A DNA stretch of 45,079 bases, taken from CAYXVF01 sp964468125. Its GTDB lineage: Bacteria; Myxococcota; XYA12-FULL-58-9; CAYXVF01. The DNA lies in contig CAYXVF010000047.1 in the NCBI GenBank assembly GCA_964468125.1, positions 1-45,079 of the forward strand, in the 5' to 3' direction. Position 1 is the stretch's first letter. The number at the start of each line of letters is the position of its first letter. The notes below the pieces were generated by a model, which worked only from the letters and a program-made list of their open reading frames with translations, did no database searches and was not told the origin of the DNA. Shown piece after piece: positions 23,037-32,005 of the stretch. The translations under genes and the position numbers were made by a program.

Positions 23037-24611
23037 ATGAAGTCACGGGTTTTGATCGCGGTTTTGCTGGTGGGCGGGTGCTCCGACGAGTCGGCGCTCA
23101 GCGGCCCCCTCGCGGTCACGAGCCCGGCCGCGGTGACGGCCCCACTAGCGAACGCCGGACCGGATGCGGAGGTCCTCCGGGGATTTCCGACCGTCTTGCG
23201 GGGTGCCGGCTCCTACCACCCGGGCGGCGCGTCGTTCAACGCGCGCTGGGAGCAGGTGGAAGGCGCACGCGTACCTCTCTCCAACCCCGAGTCCCTCCAG
23301 CCTACTTTCATCGCCGCTCTCGAGGAGCAGGAGCTCGTTTTCGAGCTGACCGTCGATGACGGCGCATTCAGCACCGTCGACCAGGTCACGCTCAAAGTCG
23401 TTCGCAAACCCACGCGCGTCGCGCCGACGGTGCGTGCCGGCCCCGATCGAATCGTCGCCTCATCGCAGGACGCGACCCCATCCGGCGACGAAGCGGCGGC
23501 AGCAGGACTCACGCCGGTCTGGGAATCGGTGGTGATCTCCCCTTCGCCCTTTGCGCGCGTTCGACGGGAATACGACGGCCCGCGGGTGTTCAGGGTGACT
23601 GCCTCTCGCGACGGACTCAGCTCGGCGCCGGACTACCTGCTCCTTCGGCGGCCGGACGCGGAGGAAAGCAACAACGCGGCGGTGAGTCGCCAGGCCCCGA
23701 CGGGGAGCCTCATCGCCTCATCGGACCTGGTGGAGCCCGGTGAAACCTTCGAGCTCGACGCGAGTGGAACGACCGACGCCAACGGCGACGCTTTCACGGT
23801 CCGATGGGAGCAGCTTCGGGGTGAGCCCGTCTTCTCGACGGACGACGCGGGGGCGCTCGTACGCTCCCTGACCGCCCCCGTCCGCCCCCAGGAGCTGGTC
23901 TTTCGCGTTTATGCCAGTGATGGGCGGTTGGAATCGGCGCCGGCGGAAGTGCGAATCGTCGTGCGTCCACGGGACCGTGACGACGGGATCCAGGTGGGTG
24001 CGGGATTGGACCTCAGAAGCCGCCCGGGGCGACCGGTCGTGTTGAACGCCGCGCAGGTGGTCGACGCCAAGACGGACGGGACTCTCGCCTACGAATGGGT
24101 GCAGACCTTCGGCAGTGACGTCGACCTCGAAGTCGACGAAGGCGGCAACGCCCGATTCTCAGCGTCCGAGCCGGATGTTTTCGCCTTTGCGCTGACCGCC
24201 TCCGATGAGGACCTCATTTCCGCACCAGCCGTCTCAACGGTCACCGTCGTCGGGCCGGAAGAAAACGCGGGACCTAGCGTCTTTATCTGCAGCTCGGCGC
24301 AGTCCCCGGAGCCCGGGCAGGTGGTCGTTCTCGCCACCCGCATCTTCGACCCAGAAGGTGACGCCCTGCTCGCCCCTGAATGGCGAGGGCCAGAAGGCCT
24401 CAACATCGGCGACATGAGCACTCCGAGCGCCGGTCAAACCTGCGCCGGCGATGCACCGACGAGCCATGGAGGCCCGGAAGGTAGCGCTGCGGTGACGTCG
24501 ATCGCCTTCGAGATGCCCGACAGCCTCGATCCCGTGACCATCGAGCTCGAAAGCTGCGACGAGCTCGAAAAATGCACGGTGCACGAGGTCGAGTTCATTC
24601 GCGCCGAGTGA
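23037..24611 (+). CDS. lipoprotein with PKD/Ig-like repeats
   Basis: A 524-residue exported protein. The N-terminus MKSRVLIAVLLVGGC is a short lipoprotein signal peptide with lipobox LVGG-C15. The mature part holds about four copies of a PKD/REJ-like beta-sandwich. Each has the pattern NAGPD or PGETFELDASGTTDANGD, then FTVRWEQL or YEWVQ, then LVFRVYASDGR (with similar ELVFELTVDDGAF), about 90-100 residues apart. Such repeats are common in surface lipoproteins of Myxococcota-type bacteria and mediate binding or spacing; there is no enzyme domain. Four cysteines in the last repeat (FICSS, QTCAG, ESCDELEKC) could form disulfides. The ATG start has only a weak GGG upstream. Function unknown. Confidence 0.82.
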   Translation: MKSRVLIAVLLVGGCSDESALSGPLAVTSPAAVTAPLANAGPDAEVLRGFPTVLRGAGSYHPGGASFNARWEQVEGARVPLSNPESLQPTFIAALEEQELVFELTVDDGAFSTVDQVTLKVVRKPTRVAPTVRAGPDRIVASSQDATPSGDEAAAAGLTPVWESVVISPSPFARVRREYDGPRVFRVTASRDGLSSAPDYLLLRRPDAEESNNAAVSRQAPTGSLIASSDLVEPGETFELDASGTTDANGDAFTVRWEQLRGEPVFSTDDAGALVRSLTAPVRPQELVFRVYASDGRLESAPAEVRIVVRPRDRDDGIQVGAGLDLRSRPGRPVVLNAAQVVDAKTDGTLAYEWVQTFGSDVDLEVDEGGNARFSASEPDVFAFALTASDEDLISAPAVSTVTVVGPEENAGPSVFICSSAQSPEPGQVVVLATRIFDPEGDALLAPEWRGPEGLNIGDMSTPSAGQTCAGDAPTSHGGPEGSAAVTSIAFEMPDSLDPVTIELESCDELEKCTVHEVEFIRAE

Positions 24612-24642
24612 CGCCATACCGGACGTCGAAGAGTCTAGCCAC

Positions 24643-26034
24643 TCAACGACGCCGTCGCTTCTGGCGTGTCTTCTTCGCATTGGTGGCAGCCAGCCACAGA
24701 TTGTCCGCGATGCTGCATTTGGCGATCCGACTGTAGTCGCGGAGGGTCGCGACGGTGACGGTTTTCGGCTCGTCCGGATCGGCGCCGAGGCGGCAGGCGT
24801 AGGTCCCCTCGTTCATGGTCTTCGCGCCCTGGAGATACTCAACCTCCAAGAGACAAGACTCAAGGCTCGCGTCCCGCGGCGTGGCGTTGATTTTTAGGAC
24901 CAGTTGGCCGTCGGCGCGTCGCCGCCGGTCGGTCGGATCGAGCACACGAAAACGCCGCTTCTTTAGCTCATCGCGCACTGCCGTTTCGAGATACTCGGCT
25001 TCCGGACCGATCACACCGAGCGCGATGCGCAACCCCAGGCCCTGCCGAGGGCTCGGACATCCGTAGGACTCCGGTTTCCCGGGCGAGGCTTTAGCTTTCG
25101 GCTCTGGGCTCTTCGGTGCCGCTTCGACCTTCTCGCGAAAACGCTCCTTCACCACCGCCTCTTGCTCGGGCGCCGGAAGGCTCGCGGTGGGGACGCGCGC
25201 CAGGGCGTAGACCGAGTCGTCAGGCGCGTAGTAGTGATCGACGATCTGAACCCCCCACAACGTGTTCGCACTGAATAGCTTCACCGAGCCGCCCCGCTGC
25301 TCGATGTGAAAGCTCACGCAACGCGAGATCTCCGCCCGGGCCCGATTGTCCGCTGCTATCACGGCGAGCGCCGGGTTCGCGGTCTTCGCGACCCCTACGC
25401 CGAAGAGCACCTCCTCGCCCTCGTCGCGGTAGCGGCCGCAGCCGAAGCCGATCCACCTGGGCACTCCCTCGACGTCCTTCTCGTCAAAAGACTCGGGGAC
25501 GACGTTTGGGATTTCCGCCGGTTGAATCCGGGTTTCGCGCTGCAGAGTCGTGAGTGCCCGATCGAGCTCGGACTCCGCCTGCGCACGCTCTTCTGAGGCC
25601 ATCGGGACCTTCTCGAGGGCCTTGGCCATCGACGACTCTGGCGCGGTGGCGATCGCGAAGGTGCGCGCGCCATCGGGAGTGGTCCAGGTTGCACGCACTT
25701 CGACGCCGTCCAACGTCGCTTCATCGAGACTCTTGCGAACCTCCTGTCGGACCATGTCGCCAAAGAGGCTGTCACGACCGCGCGCCTGGGGCGCTTGTCG
25801 CGGCGCGGCGGCGTCGAGGAGGATCTGAGAGAGTCGTTTGCGGGCCGCGAGACCGGCGCGGGCTCGCGCAGCGGCTGGCTCGGCTCCAGAGGCTTCGCCG
25901 ACCGCAAAGACCAGACGCGCGCCGTCGAGCTCGATCACCCCCGTATCCTCTTCCACCCAGGCCGGCGCGGTGCCGGCAAGAGCGAGCGAGCAGCCGCAGC
26001 TCACGCTCACAACAGCGAATAGACGCGCGACCAC
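24643..26034 (-). CDS. secreted LPP20-like protein
   Basis: A 463-residue exported protein. The GTG start at 26034 has GGGAGG five bases upstream and opens a signal peptide (VARLFAVVSVSCGCSLALAG) with likely cleavage after TAPA; upstream extension of the frame is not protein-like. The middle section (PRWIGFGCGRYRDEGEEVLFGVGVAKTANPALAVIAADNRARAEISR) resembles the LPP20/FlgP-type lipoprotein domain, a small alpha-beta fold found in outer-membrane proteins. A charged linker precedes a C-terminal domain (LGLRIALGVIGPEAEYLETAVRDEL, GQLVLKINATPRDASLESCLLEVEYL) that recalls envelope-assembly families. It converges on the lipoprotein gene ending at 24611, 31 bp away. Function unknown. Confidence 0.72.
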   Translation of the reverse strand: MVARLFAVVSVSCGCSLALAGTAPAWVEEDTGVIELDGARLVFAVGEASGAEPAAARARAGLAARKRLSQILLDAAAPRQAPQARGRDSLFGDMVRQEVRKSLDEATLDGVEVRATWTTPDGARTFAIATAPESSMAKALEKVPMASEERAQAESELDRALTTLQRETRIQPAEIPNVVPESFDEKDVEGVPRWIGFGCGRYRDEGEEVLFGVGVAKTANPALAVIAADNRARAEISRCVSFHIEQRGGSVKLFSANTLWGVQIVDHYYAPDDSVYALARVPTASLPAPEQEAVVKERFREKVEAAPKSPEPKAKASPGKPESYGCPSPRQGLGLRIALGVIGPEAEYLETAVRDELKKRRFRVLDPTDRRRRADGQLVLKINATPRDASLESCLLEVEYLQGAKTMNEGTYACRLGADPDEPKTVTVATLRDYSRIAKCSIADNLWLAATNAKKTRQKRRRR

Positions 26035-26143
26035 GCAAACCTCCCAGCCGAATGCGTATGGTTTTTCCGGGGGCAGACGAAGCTCGAGCACCGAATATTC
26101 ACGCCGCCCTGGCGCCACGCCCTGAGGGAGGTGAGCCAATACC

Positions 26144-26196
26144 AAAAAATCCTCAGGACGGGCGCGAACGCGGCGCTCTGGGTGAAGGGCGCCGCG
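26144..26196 (-). terminator. candidate terminator after ftsZ
   Basis: Beginning 11 bases beyond the ftsZ stop, a perfect 8-bp GC-only stem is visible: CGCGGCGC (26169-26176) with GCGCCGCG (26189-26196) and a 12-base loop. A run of six T on the minus strand follows at 26144-26149, about 20 bases after the stem, further than in a classical intrinsic terminator. A second 7-bp inverted repeat (CCTGAGG at 26121-26127, CCTCAGG at 26151-26157) brackets the T-run. The position fits the end of the dcw transcript, but the spacing weakens the call. Confidence 0.42.
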
Positions 26197-26206
26197 CAGG
26201 TGGCAG

Positions 26207-27346
26207 CTACTCGACCTTTCGGCGGAGAAACGCCGGGATGTCGATTTCATCCTCGGCAACTTCGCTCTGGTCGTTCGGCGCCCGGACCTTGGCCAAGCGC
26301 TCTTGTTCCCAGCGGTTCCGGATCACCGTCGGAATGTCGTGAGGCTCCTTGTTGATCGGAAGATCGGTGACATTGGCGCGCCCCCGCTCTGCCTGGTCGA
26401 AGCCCGTCGCGATCACGGTCACTTTGATGTTCTCGCCCATCGATTCATCGATGACCGAACCGAAAATGATGTTGGCGTCTTCATCCGCTGCTTCGTGGAT
26501 CAGCGTCGAGGCCGCGTTGATCTCGTGCAGCCCCATGTCCGGACCGCCCGTTACATTGATCAAGATCCCCGTTGCACCGTCGATGCTCACATCCTCGAGC
26601 AGCGGCGAGCTCACCGCCTGCGTCGCCGCATCGATCGCCCGCCGCTCGCCTTTCGCGATCCCCGTGCCCATCAGTGCCATGCCCTGATCCGTCATGATCG
26701 TGCGGACGTCTGCGAAGTCGACATTGACGATCCCGTGGAAGGTGATCAGGTCACTGATCCCTTGCACGGCGTTCAAGAGCACCTCGTCAGCTTTTTTGAA
26801 GGCGTCCATCATCGACGTCTTGTCGTCGGTGATCGACAGCAGTCGCTGATTCGGAATCGTGATGAGCGTGTCCACCGCGTCCCGGAGCGCAAGAATGCCC
26901 TGTTCCGCGTGCCGACGACGCCGATTGCCCTCGAAAAAGAAGGGCTTGGTCACGACGCCGACCGTGAGCGCGCCGAGGGAGCGGGCGATCGATGCGATGA
27001 CGGGCGCCGCCCCGGTCCCGGTTCCGCCTCCCATTCCCGCGGTCACGAAGACCATGTCCGCCCCCTCGAGGACTGACGCGATCTGCTCCTGATCCTCGAG
27101 CGCTGCCTCTCGGCCCACGTCCGGGTTGGCGCCTGCTCCGAGTCCCTTCGTCAGCGTGCTGCCGAGTTGAATCTTCACCGGCGCCAGGTTGTTGCCCAGG
27201 GCCTGTTGATCCGTGTTGGCCACGGCGAACTCGACGCCGGCAATGCTGCCCTCGATCATCGTGTTCAAAGCGTTGCCGCCACCGCCGCCGCAGCCGATCA
27301 CCTTGATCACTGCGCCGTTACTGTTGATGTCTCCTAGCTCGATCAT
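26207..27346 (-). CDS. ftsZ: cell division GTPase FtsZ
   Basis: FtsZ is the tubulin-like GTPase that polymerises into the Z ring at midcell. The 379-residue protein begins MIELGD, then AVIKVIGCGGGGGNALNTMI. The tubulin signature GGGTGTGAAPVIASIAR binds GTP phosphates, and the T7 segment NVDFADVRTIM supplies the catalytic Asp. The last residues, EDEIDIPAFLRRKVE, are the conserved C-terminal peptide that binds FtsA. The linker is short, about 50 residues. I chose the ATG at 27346, preceded by GGAGGGG, over a start four codons earlier. It is the last gene of the dcw cluster, 52 bp after ftsA. Confidence 0.98.
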   Translation of the reverse strand: MIELGDINSNGAVIKVIGCGGGGGNALNTMIEGSIAGVEFAVANTDQQALGNNLAPVKIQLGSTLTKGLGAGANPDVGREAALEDQEQIASVLEGADMVFVTAGMGGGTGTGAAPVIASIARSLGALTVGVVTKPFFFEGNRRRRHAEQGILALRDAVDTLITIPNQRLLSITDDKTSMMDAFKKADEVLLNAVQGISDLITFHGIVNVDFADVRTIMTDQGMALMGTGIAKGERRAIDAATQAVSSPLLEDVSIDGATGILINVTGGPDMGLHEINAASTLIHEAADEDANIIFGSVIDESMGENIKVTVIATGFDQAERGRANVTDLPINKEPHDIPTVIRNRWEQERLAKVRAPNDQSEVAEDEIDIPAFLRRKVE

Positions 27347-27379
27347 TTTCCCCTCCAAAGGAATTGAGTGTCTTTGCTC

Positions 27380-27399
27380 ATCTGGTCGCGCAACCAGAT
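27380..27399 (-). promoter_or_regulatory. hairpin between ftsA and ftsZ
   Basis: A perfect 7-bp inverted repeat, ATCTGGT and ACCAGAT, with a 6-base loop occupies nearly half of the 52-bp ftsA-ftsZ gap and begins at the ftsA stop codon. It is followed by GAGCAAAG rather than by a T-run, so it is not a classical intrinsic terminator. It could mark mRNA processing or stabilise the ftsZ part of the transcript, which would help make more FtsZ than FtsA. This role is inference. Confidence 0.4.
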
Positions 27400-28622
27400 C
27401 AGAACAGCTCCCTAAACCAGCTGCTCATGCGATGACGGACTTTTCCGTACACGTTGTCGTCTCGGATCTTGAAGTGCCTGTGCTCCACGTGCTCGCAGCC
27501 GTAGAGAACGAGTCCCACGCCCGTGGCGTACATGGGGTTACGGACCACATCGACGAGGCCGCCGATGCCTTGCGGTACCCCGAGGCGTACCGGCAGTCCC
27601 AAGATGTCCTCAGCGAGCTCTGGCATCCCGTCGAGCAACGTCGTTCCACCGGTGATCACGACTCCGCTTGCGAGGAGGTCCTCGTAACCGGTCCGCTGAA
27701 TTTCCTGATGCACGAGCGAGAACATCTCTTCGACACGGGGCTCGATGATCTCGGTGAGAATCTGCCGCGACAGAGTCCGAGGCTTGCGTCCGCCAACGCT
27801 CGGAACCTCAATGGTCTCATCCGCCTCCACCATGGACGACATTGCGCAGCCGGCGCGTTGCTTGATCCGTTCCGCGTCGTCCATCGGCGTCCGCAACCCG
27901 ACCGCGATGTCGTTGGTGATGTGGTCACCCCCGACGGCGAGAACACTCGTGTGAATGATGCTGCCCTCGGTCCAGATCGCGAGGTCGGTCGTCCCGCCGC
28001 CGATGTCGATGAGCGCGACCCCCAGGTCCTTCTCATCTTTCGAGAGCACGGCCTCCGACGATGCGAGCTGCTCCAGAACGATATCGCTGACGTTCAGGCC
28101 CACCCGCTGAGCACACTTCACGATGTTCTGGGCGCTGGTCACCGCACCAGTGACAATGTGGACCTTCGCTTCGAGCCGCACACCGCTCATGCCCAACGGC
28201 TCTTTGATACCGTCCTGTTGGTCGATGATGAACTCCTGCGGAAGAATGTGAATCACTTCACGGTCGAGCGGGATCGCGACCGCCCGAGCCGCATCGATCA
28301 CCCGATCCACATCCGGCTGCTGAACCTCTTTGTCCTTCACCGCCACGATGCCGTGGCTATTGAATCCTCTGATGTGGCCGCCGGCGATCCCCGCGTAGAC
28401 CGTCGAGATCTCACACCCCGCCATCAGCTCCGCCTCCTCGATCGCCGCCTTGATCGACTCGACCGTGGATTCGATGTTGATGACCACACCCTTGCGCAGC
28501 CCCCGGGAGGGATGCGTCCCAATTCCTACGATGTCCACACCATCCGCGGTGACTTCACCGACGATGGCGCAGATCTTCGTGGTCCCGATATCGAGACCAC
28601 AGATCAAATCACCTTTACTCAC
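27399..28622 (-). CDS. ftsA: cell division protein FtsA
   Basis: FtsA is the actin-like ATPase that tethers FtsZ to the membrane and recruits later division proteins. The 407-residue protein has the phosphate-1 motif LICGLDIGTTKICAIVGE, the SHS2 (1C) region with VIHILPQEFIIDQQDGI, phosphate-2 VALIDIGGGTTDLAIW and adenosine motif VVITGGTTLLDGM. It ends in an amphipathic helix, VRHRMSSWFRELF, the membrane-targeting sequence. The GTG start overlaps the ftsQ stop in GTGA, and GAGGTG lies upstream. A 52-bp gap with a hairpin separates it from ftsZ. Confidence 0.97.
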   Translation of the reverse strand: MSKGDLICGLDIGTTKICAIVGEVTADGVDIVGIGTHPSRGLRKGVVINIESTVESIKAAIEEAELMAGCEISTVYAGIAGGHIRGFNSHGIVAVKDKEVQQPDVDRVIDAARAVAIPLDREVIHILPQEFIIDQQDGIKEPLGMSGVRLEAKVHIVTGAVTSAQNIVKCAQRVGLNVSDIVLEQLASSEAVLSKDEKDLGVALIDIGGGTTDLAIWTEGSIIHTSVLAVGGDHITNDIAVGLRTPMDDAERIKQRAGCAMSSMVEADETIEVPSVGGRKPRTLSRQILTEIIEPRVEEMFSLVHQEIQRTGYEDLLASGVVITGGTTLLDGMPELAEDILGLPVRLGVPQGIGGLVDVVRNPMYATGVGLVLYGCEHVEHRHFKIRDDNVYGKVRHRMSSWFRELF

Positions 28623-29557
28623 TGGCTCACCTCACTGATTGTTTCTGAGTTTCCGATCGATTCGTTGACACGAAGACGCGACTGAACCCGCGTGGGGTGT
28701 TTCCGCCCGTCGGCCCAGACCAGCGCGGGGGTCAGGGATCGCCGACCGAGCTCGATGAGCGAGCGCGCCGCGAGCGCGACGCGTGAATGAGGTTCGGGCC
28801 CGAGAGCCAGGGTCACCGGCTCGCCGTCGGCCACCGGCGGTCGCGTCACCACCGACCAGCCGAGCGCCGCGTCGTAGTGCACTTCTTCGAGCTCGCCGAC
28901 GGTGTCGAGCCAACCATCGAGCTCTTCGGCGAGCGCGATCGCCGAAAGCAGGAGCCGCTTCGATTCGTTCGGGTCGCGCGTCACCAGGTCCCGGTCGATC
29001 CCCGTCACCAGCGGCAACGCGCGCGGATCGTTCGTGCTCCAACGCTTGAAGACCTCGCCTTCGGCGTTCACGAGGTAGAGTCCTTCGAGGGTCAACAACG
29101 CCGCCGGTCGATGCTCCACGACCTCGATCTTCACTCGGTCTGGGAAGACGCGCACCACCGTCGCATCGGCGACCCACGGATGCCGACGCACATTCTTCGC
29201 GGCTTCGTCGAGCTCGACACTGAGAATCGATTGCCCCTCGCGCACGCCCGCGTAGGCGAGAATCGCGGCGGTGCCCGATGCCCGTGCGCCGTTGATATCG
29301 ATGTGTTTGACCGCTAGTCGCTCCGAGGACTCGAGTGCCCGAAAGCCCCACCATACGCCCGCACTCAGCGCCAAGAAAGCGAGCAGCGCTCCCGAGAGCC
29401 AGAGCGTAGGACGCCACGGGACCGCCACCTTCGGGGTGCGCGGCGCCTTCGGCTTCGCCGCGGGCTTCTTCGTCTTGTGCCGCGGGCGCTTGCGCGCCGG
29501 AGCCGCAGCCGACTCGCTGCGGTCGATCCGCGGCGCGTGCCGATACATCGATTTCAC
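28619..29557 (-). CDS. ftsQ: cell division protein FtsQ/DivIB
   Basis: FtsQ is a bitopic inner-membrane protein that links FtsB/FtsL to the divisome. The 312-residue protein has a basic, proline-rich cytoplasmic N-terminus (ARKRPRHKTKKPAAKPKAPR), one transmembrane helix (LWLSGALLAFLALSAGVWWGF, about residues 52-72), then a POTRA domain starting VKHIDINGARASGTAAILAY and continuing NVRRHPWVADATVVRVFPDRVKIEVVEHRPAA. A beta domain follows. The GTG start at 29557 has GGGGAGGTGA just upstream; an ATG three codons later is less well placed. It overlaps the murC stop by four bases and ftsA by four. murB and ddl, often found before ftsQ, are absent. Confidence 0.94.
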   Translation of the reverse strand: MKSMYRHAPRIDRSESAAAPARKRPRHKTKKPAAKPKAPRTPKVAVPWRPTLWLSGALLAFLALSAGVWWGFRALESSERLAVKHIDINGARASGTAAILAYAGVREGQSILSVELDEAAKNVRRHPWVADATVVRVFPDRVKIEVVEHRPAALLTLEGLYLVNAEGEVFKRWSTNDPRALPLVTGIDRDLVTRDPNESKRLLLSAIALAEELDGWLDTVGELEEVHYDAALGWSVVTRPPVADGEPVTLALGPEPHSRVALAARSLIELGRRSLTPALVWADGRKHPTRVQSRLRVNESIGNSETISEVSQ

Positions 29558-30945
29558 GACTCACCTCCCCGGTCACGGAGCCGCTCCAGCAACGCTTCAC
29601 CCGCTTGCCAAATGTTCCCAGCTCCGAGGGTGAGCACGAGATCGCCCTCCTCCACCAACGACTCGAGCTTGGCAGTCACGGCTTCCGCGCTTCCGGCGTA
29701 CTCCACGTGCTGGTGCCCGTGGCTTCGGATCACTTCAACGAGCTTCTCCGCATCGATCCCGGGGATCGGTGCCTCGCTCGCCGCATAGACGTCTGCGACG
29801 AGCAAGCGGTCCGACGCATTGAACGCCCCGGCGAACTCCTCGAGAAGGTCACGGGTCCGGCTATAGCGGTGCGGCTGAAACGCAACGACCAAACGTCGCC
29901 GGTAGGCTTCTCGTGCCGATTCGAGAGTCGCCCGAATCTCTGCCGGGTGATGGCCATAGTCGTCTACGACGAGTATACCCTGCTCCTCTCCCTTGAGCTC
30001 GAAGCGCCGACCGATTCCTTCGAACTGCGCAAGCGCTTCGGCCGAGGTGGAGAAGTCGACACCCACTTCTTCGGCGACCGCGATCGCCGCCAGCGCGTTC
30101 AGGATGTTGTGACGCCCGATCATATTCAGGGTCACCGGCCCGAGCAGCTCGCCCTTGCGCTTGACCTCGAAGCGCATGGCCCCTTCGAGAGCTTCTATGT
30201 TGTCCGCGCTGTAGTCTGCCTGCGCGGAGAAGCCGTAGGTCACGTGGCGCTTTTCGAGCCGCGGGAGTGCCGCCTGTACCGTCGGGTGGTCGAGGCAGAC
30301 GACGCAGATTCCGTAGAAGGGAACCTTGTTGGCAAATTCGACGAAGGCATCGACGATCTGCTCGAGGCCACCCTTCCAGTGGTCAAGGTGCTCTCGATCG
30401 ATATTCGTGATCACCGCGATGGTAGGAATGAGCTTCAGAAAGGAGCCGTCGCTCTCGTCGGCCTCCGCAACCATGTACTCGCCTTCCCCGAGCTTCGCAT
30501 TGGAGCTGATCGAGCGCAGGCGGCCCCCTATGACCATCGTCGGGTCGATCCCACCGTGGTCGAGAATCGTGGCGACGAGTGAGGTGGTCGTCGTCTTGCC
30601 GTGCGAGCCGGCCACGGCGATGCCGTACTTCAAGCGCATGAGCTCGGCGAGCATCTCCGCTCGACGAATCACCGGGATCCCGCGAGCACGGGCTTCGCTC
30701 ACCTCGGGATTCGCAGGATCGATAGCGCTCGACACCACGACCACGTCCGCGTCCACGACGTGCTCGCGCTCGTGGCCCAGGAAGACCGTGGCGCCCATCT
30801 TCTGGAGGCGCGCCGTCACCGCAGAGCGCGCGATATCCGAGCCTCGAACATCGTAGCCGAGGTTGAGGAGCACCTCGGCGATCCCGCTCATCCCGATACC
30901 ACCGATCCCGATGAAGTGAAGACGATTGGCGCGGTCTCTAAACAC
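29554..30945 (-). CDS. murC: UDP-N-acetylmuramate--L-alanine ligase
   Basis: MurC adds L-Ala to UDP-MurNAc, the first amino acid of the peptidoglycan stem. It is a three-domain ATP-dependent Mur ligase of 463 residues. The Rossmann-like start RLHFIGIGGIGMSGIAEVLLNLGY is followed by the ATP loop GSHGKTTTTSLVATIL, then VAEADESDGSFL, a HLDHWKGG catalytic region and the C-terminal VDDYGHHPAEI. I prefer the GTG at 30945, which has AGGAGGT five bases upstream and overlaps murG by eight bases; an ATG seven codons earlier lacks such a site. The stop overlaps ftsQ. Confidence 0.97.
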   Translation of the reverse strand: MFRDRANRLHFIGIGGIGMSGIAEVLLNLGYDVRGSDIARSAVTARLQKMGATVFLGHEREHVVDADVVVVSSAIDPANPEVSEARARGIPVIRRAEMLAELMRLKYGIAVAGSHGKTTTTSLVATILDHGGIDPTMVIGGRLRSISSNAKLGEGEYMVAEADESDGSFLKLIPTIAVITNIDREHLDHWKGGLEQIVDAFVEFANKVPFYGICVVCLDHPTVQAALPRLEKRHVTYGFSAQADYSADNIEALEGAMRFEVKRKGELLGPVTLNMIGRHNILNALAAIAVAEEVGVDFSTSAEALAQFEGIGRRFELKGEEQGILVVDDYGHHPAEIRATLESAREAYRRRLVVAFQPHRYSRTRDLLEEFAGAFNASDRLLVADVYAASEAPIPGIDAEKLVEVIRSHGHQHVEYAGSAEAVTAKLESLVEEGDLVLTLGAGNIWQAGEALLERLRDRGGES

Positions 30946-32005
30946 GGCTGACCTCCTGAAGCGCATCGGCGATGTCGCGCACGGCCGAGGGTTTGCCCTG
31001 TGCGCGCGCGGCCGATGCCATCGCCGCGAGCCTCGCGGGACCGAGAGCCTGAATTTCGCGAATCAGTCGTTCGGCGCTGAGCTCGCTCTGAGGCACGTGA
31101 ATCGCCCCGCCGGCCTGTGCGAGCACCTGCGCGTTTGCGCTCTGGTGATCGTCAACGGCGAAGGGAAAAGGGACCAGAATCGACGGGCGGCCACACACGG
31201 TCAGCTCAGCGATCGTACTGGCGCCACTGCGGCAAACCACGAGATCGGCGTTGCGATAGGCGTCGGCCATGTCGTCGATGAAGGGCAACACCGCGACGGT
31301 CGCCCCCCCCGCGCGATAGGCAGCCGCAACGCGTTCCGCATCTGCTTTGCCCGTTTGGTGGGTGACGGACCATCCGAGCTCTGAGAGCCTTGGGGCGATC
31401 TCCACCCAGACTTCATTCAGAGCCCGCGCCCCCTGCGAGCCGCCGAAGACCAAAATGCGGAGCGGTTCCTGCGCTTCGTAGACCTCGTCGCGAACGGGCA
31501 GAAAGTCGGCGCGGACCGGATTCCCCAGAACCAGAACCTTGCCCGACGGAAAACCCTGTGTGGGCAGGGAGGCGAATACGCGATCGACGAGGCGTCCGAG
31601 GATTTTGTTGGTAAAGCCGGGAACCGCGTTTTGCTCCATCACGACGCAGGGCACGCCCATCAGCTTGGCGGCGAGGACTGCGGGGCCCGCCGCATAGCCA
31701 CCGACACTCACCGCTACATCGGGTGAGCGGCGTCGAATCAGAGACATCGCGCGCAGCATGGCGATCGGCAGGCGGGCGAGACCACGAGCCATGCCCAAGA
31801 GCCCCGTGCGGCGCAGACCAGAGACCGGCAGGAGCTCGAGCTCGAATCCCGCTTTCGGTACTGCTCGGGTTTCAATGCCGCGCTCCGTGCCGACGAACAC
31901 CACTTCCGTCTCCGGCGCGCGGGACGTGAGCTCCTGCGCCAAGGCAATCCCCGGGAAGAGGTGCCCGCCCGTGCCGCCACCTGCGATCAAGACCGTCATG
32001 GTCAT
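30938..32005 (-). CDS. murG: lipid II synthase MurG (GlcNAc transferase)
   Basis: MurG transfers GlcNAc from UDP-GlcNAc to lipid I, giving lipid II, on the inner face of the membrane. The 355-residue GT-B-fold protein has the N-terminal glycine loop LIAGGGTGGHLFPGIALAQEL, VSVGGYAAGPAVLAA, MEQNAVPGFTNKIL, the sugar-nucleotide part LVFGGSQGARALNE and a C-terminal DLVVCRSGASTIAEL. The start codon is ATG in an ATGA overlap with ftsW, with GGAG five bases upstream. The stop lies within the murC start region. Confidence 0.97.
   Translation of the reverse strand: MTMTVLIAGGGTGGHLFPGIALAQELTSRAPETEVVFVGTERGIETRAVPKAGFELELLPVSGLRRTGLLGMARGLARLPIAMLRAMSLIRRRSPDVAVSVGGYAAGPAVLAAKLMGVPCVVMEQNAVPGFTNKILGRLVDRVFASLPTQGFPSGKVLVLGNPVRADFLPVRDEVYEAQEPLRILVFGGSQGARALNEVWVEIAPRLSELGWSVTHQTGKADAERVAAAYRAGGATVAVLPFIDDMADAYRNADLVVCRSGASTIAELTVCGRPSILVPFPFAVDDHQSANAQVLAQAGGAIHVPQSELSAERLIREIQALGPARLAAMASAARAQGKPSAVRDIADALQEVSRV

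Noticed and set aside
27213..28685. 490-codon plus-strand frame over ftsA
   Set aside because: Antisense to the well-conserved ftsA and ftsZ start region; no recognisable domain.
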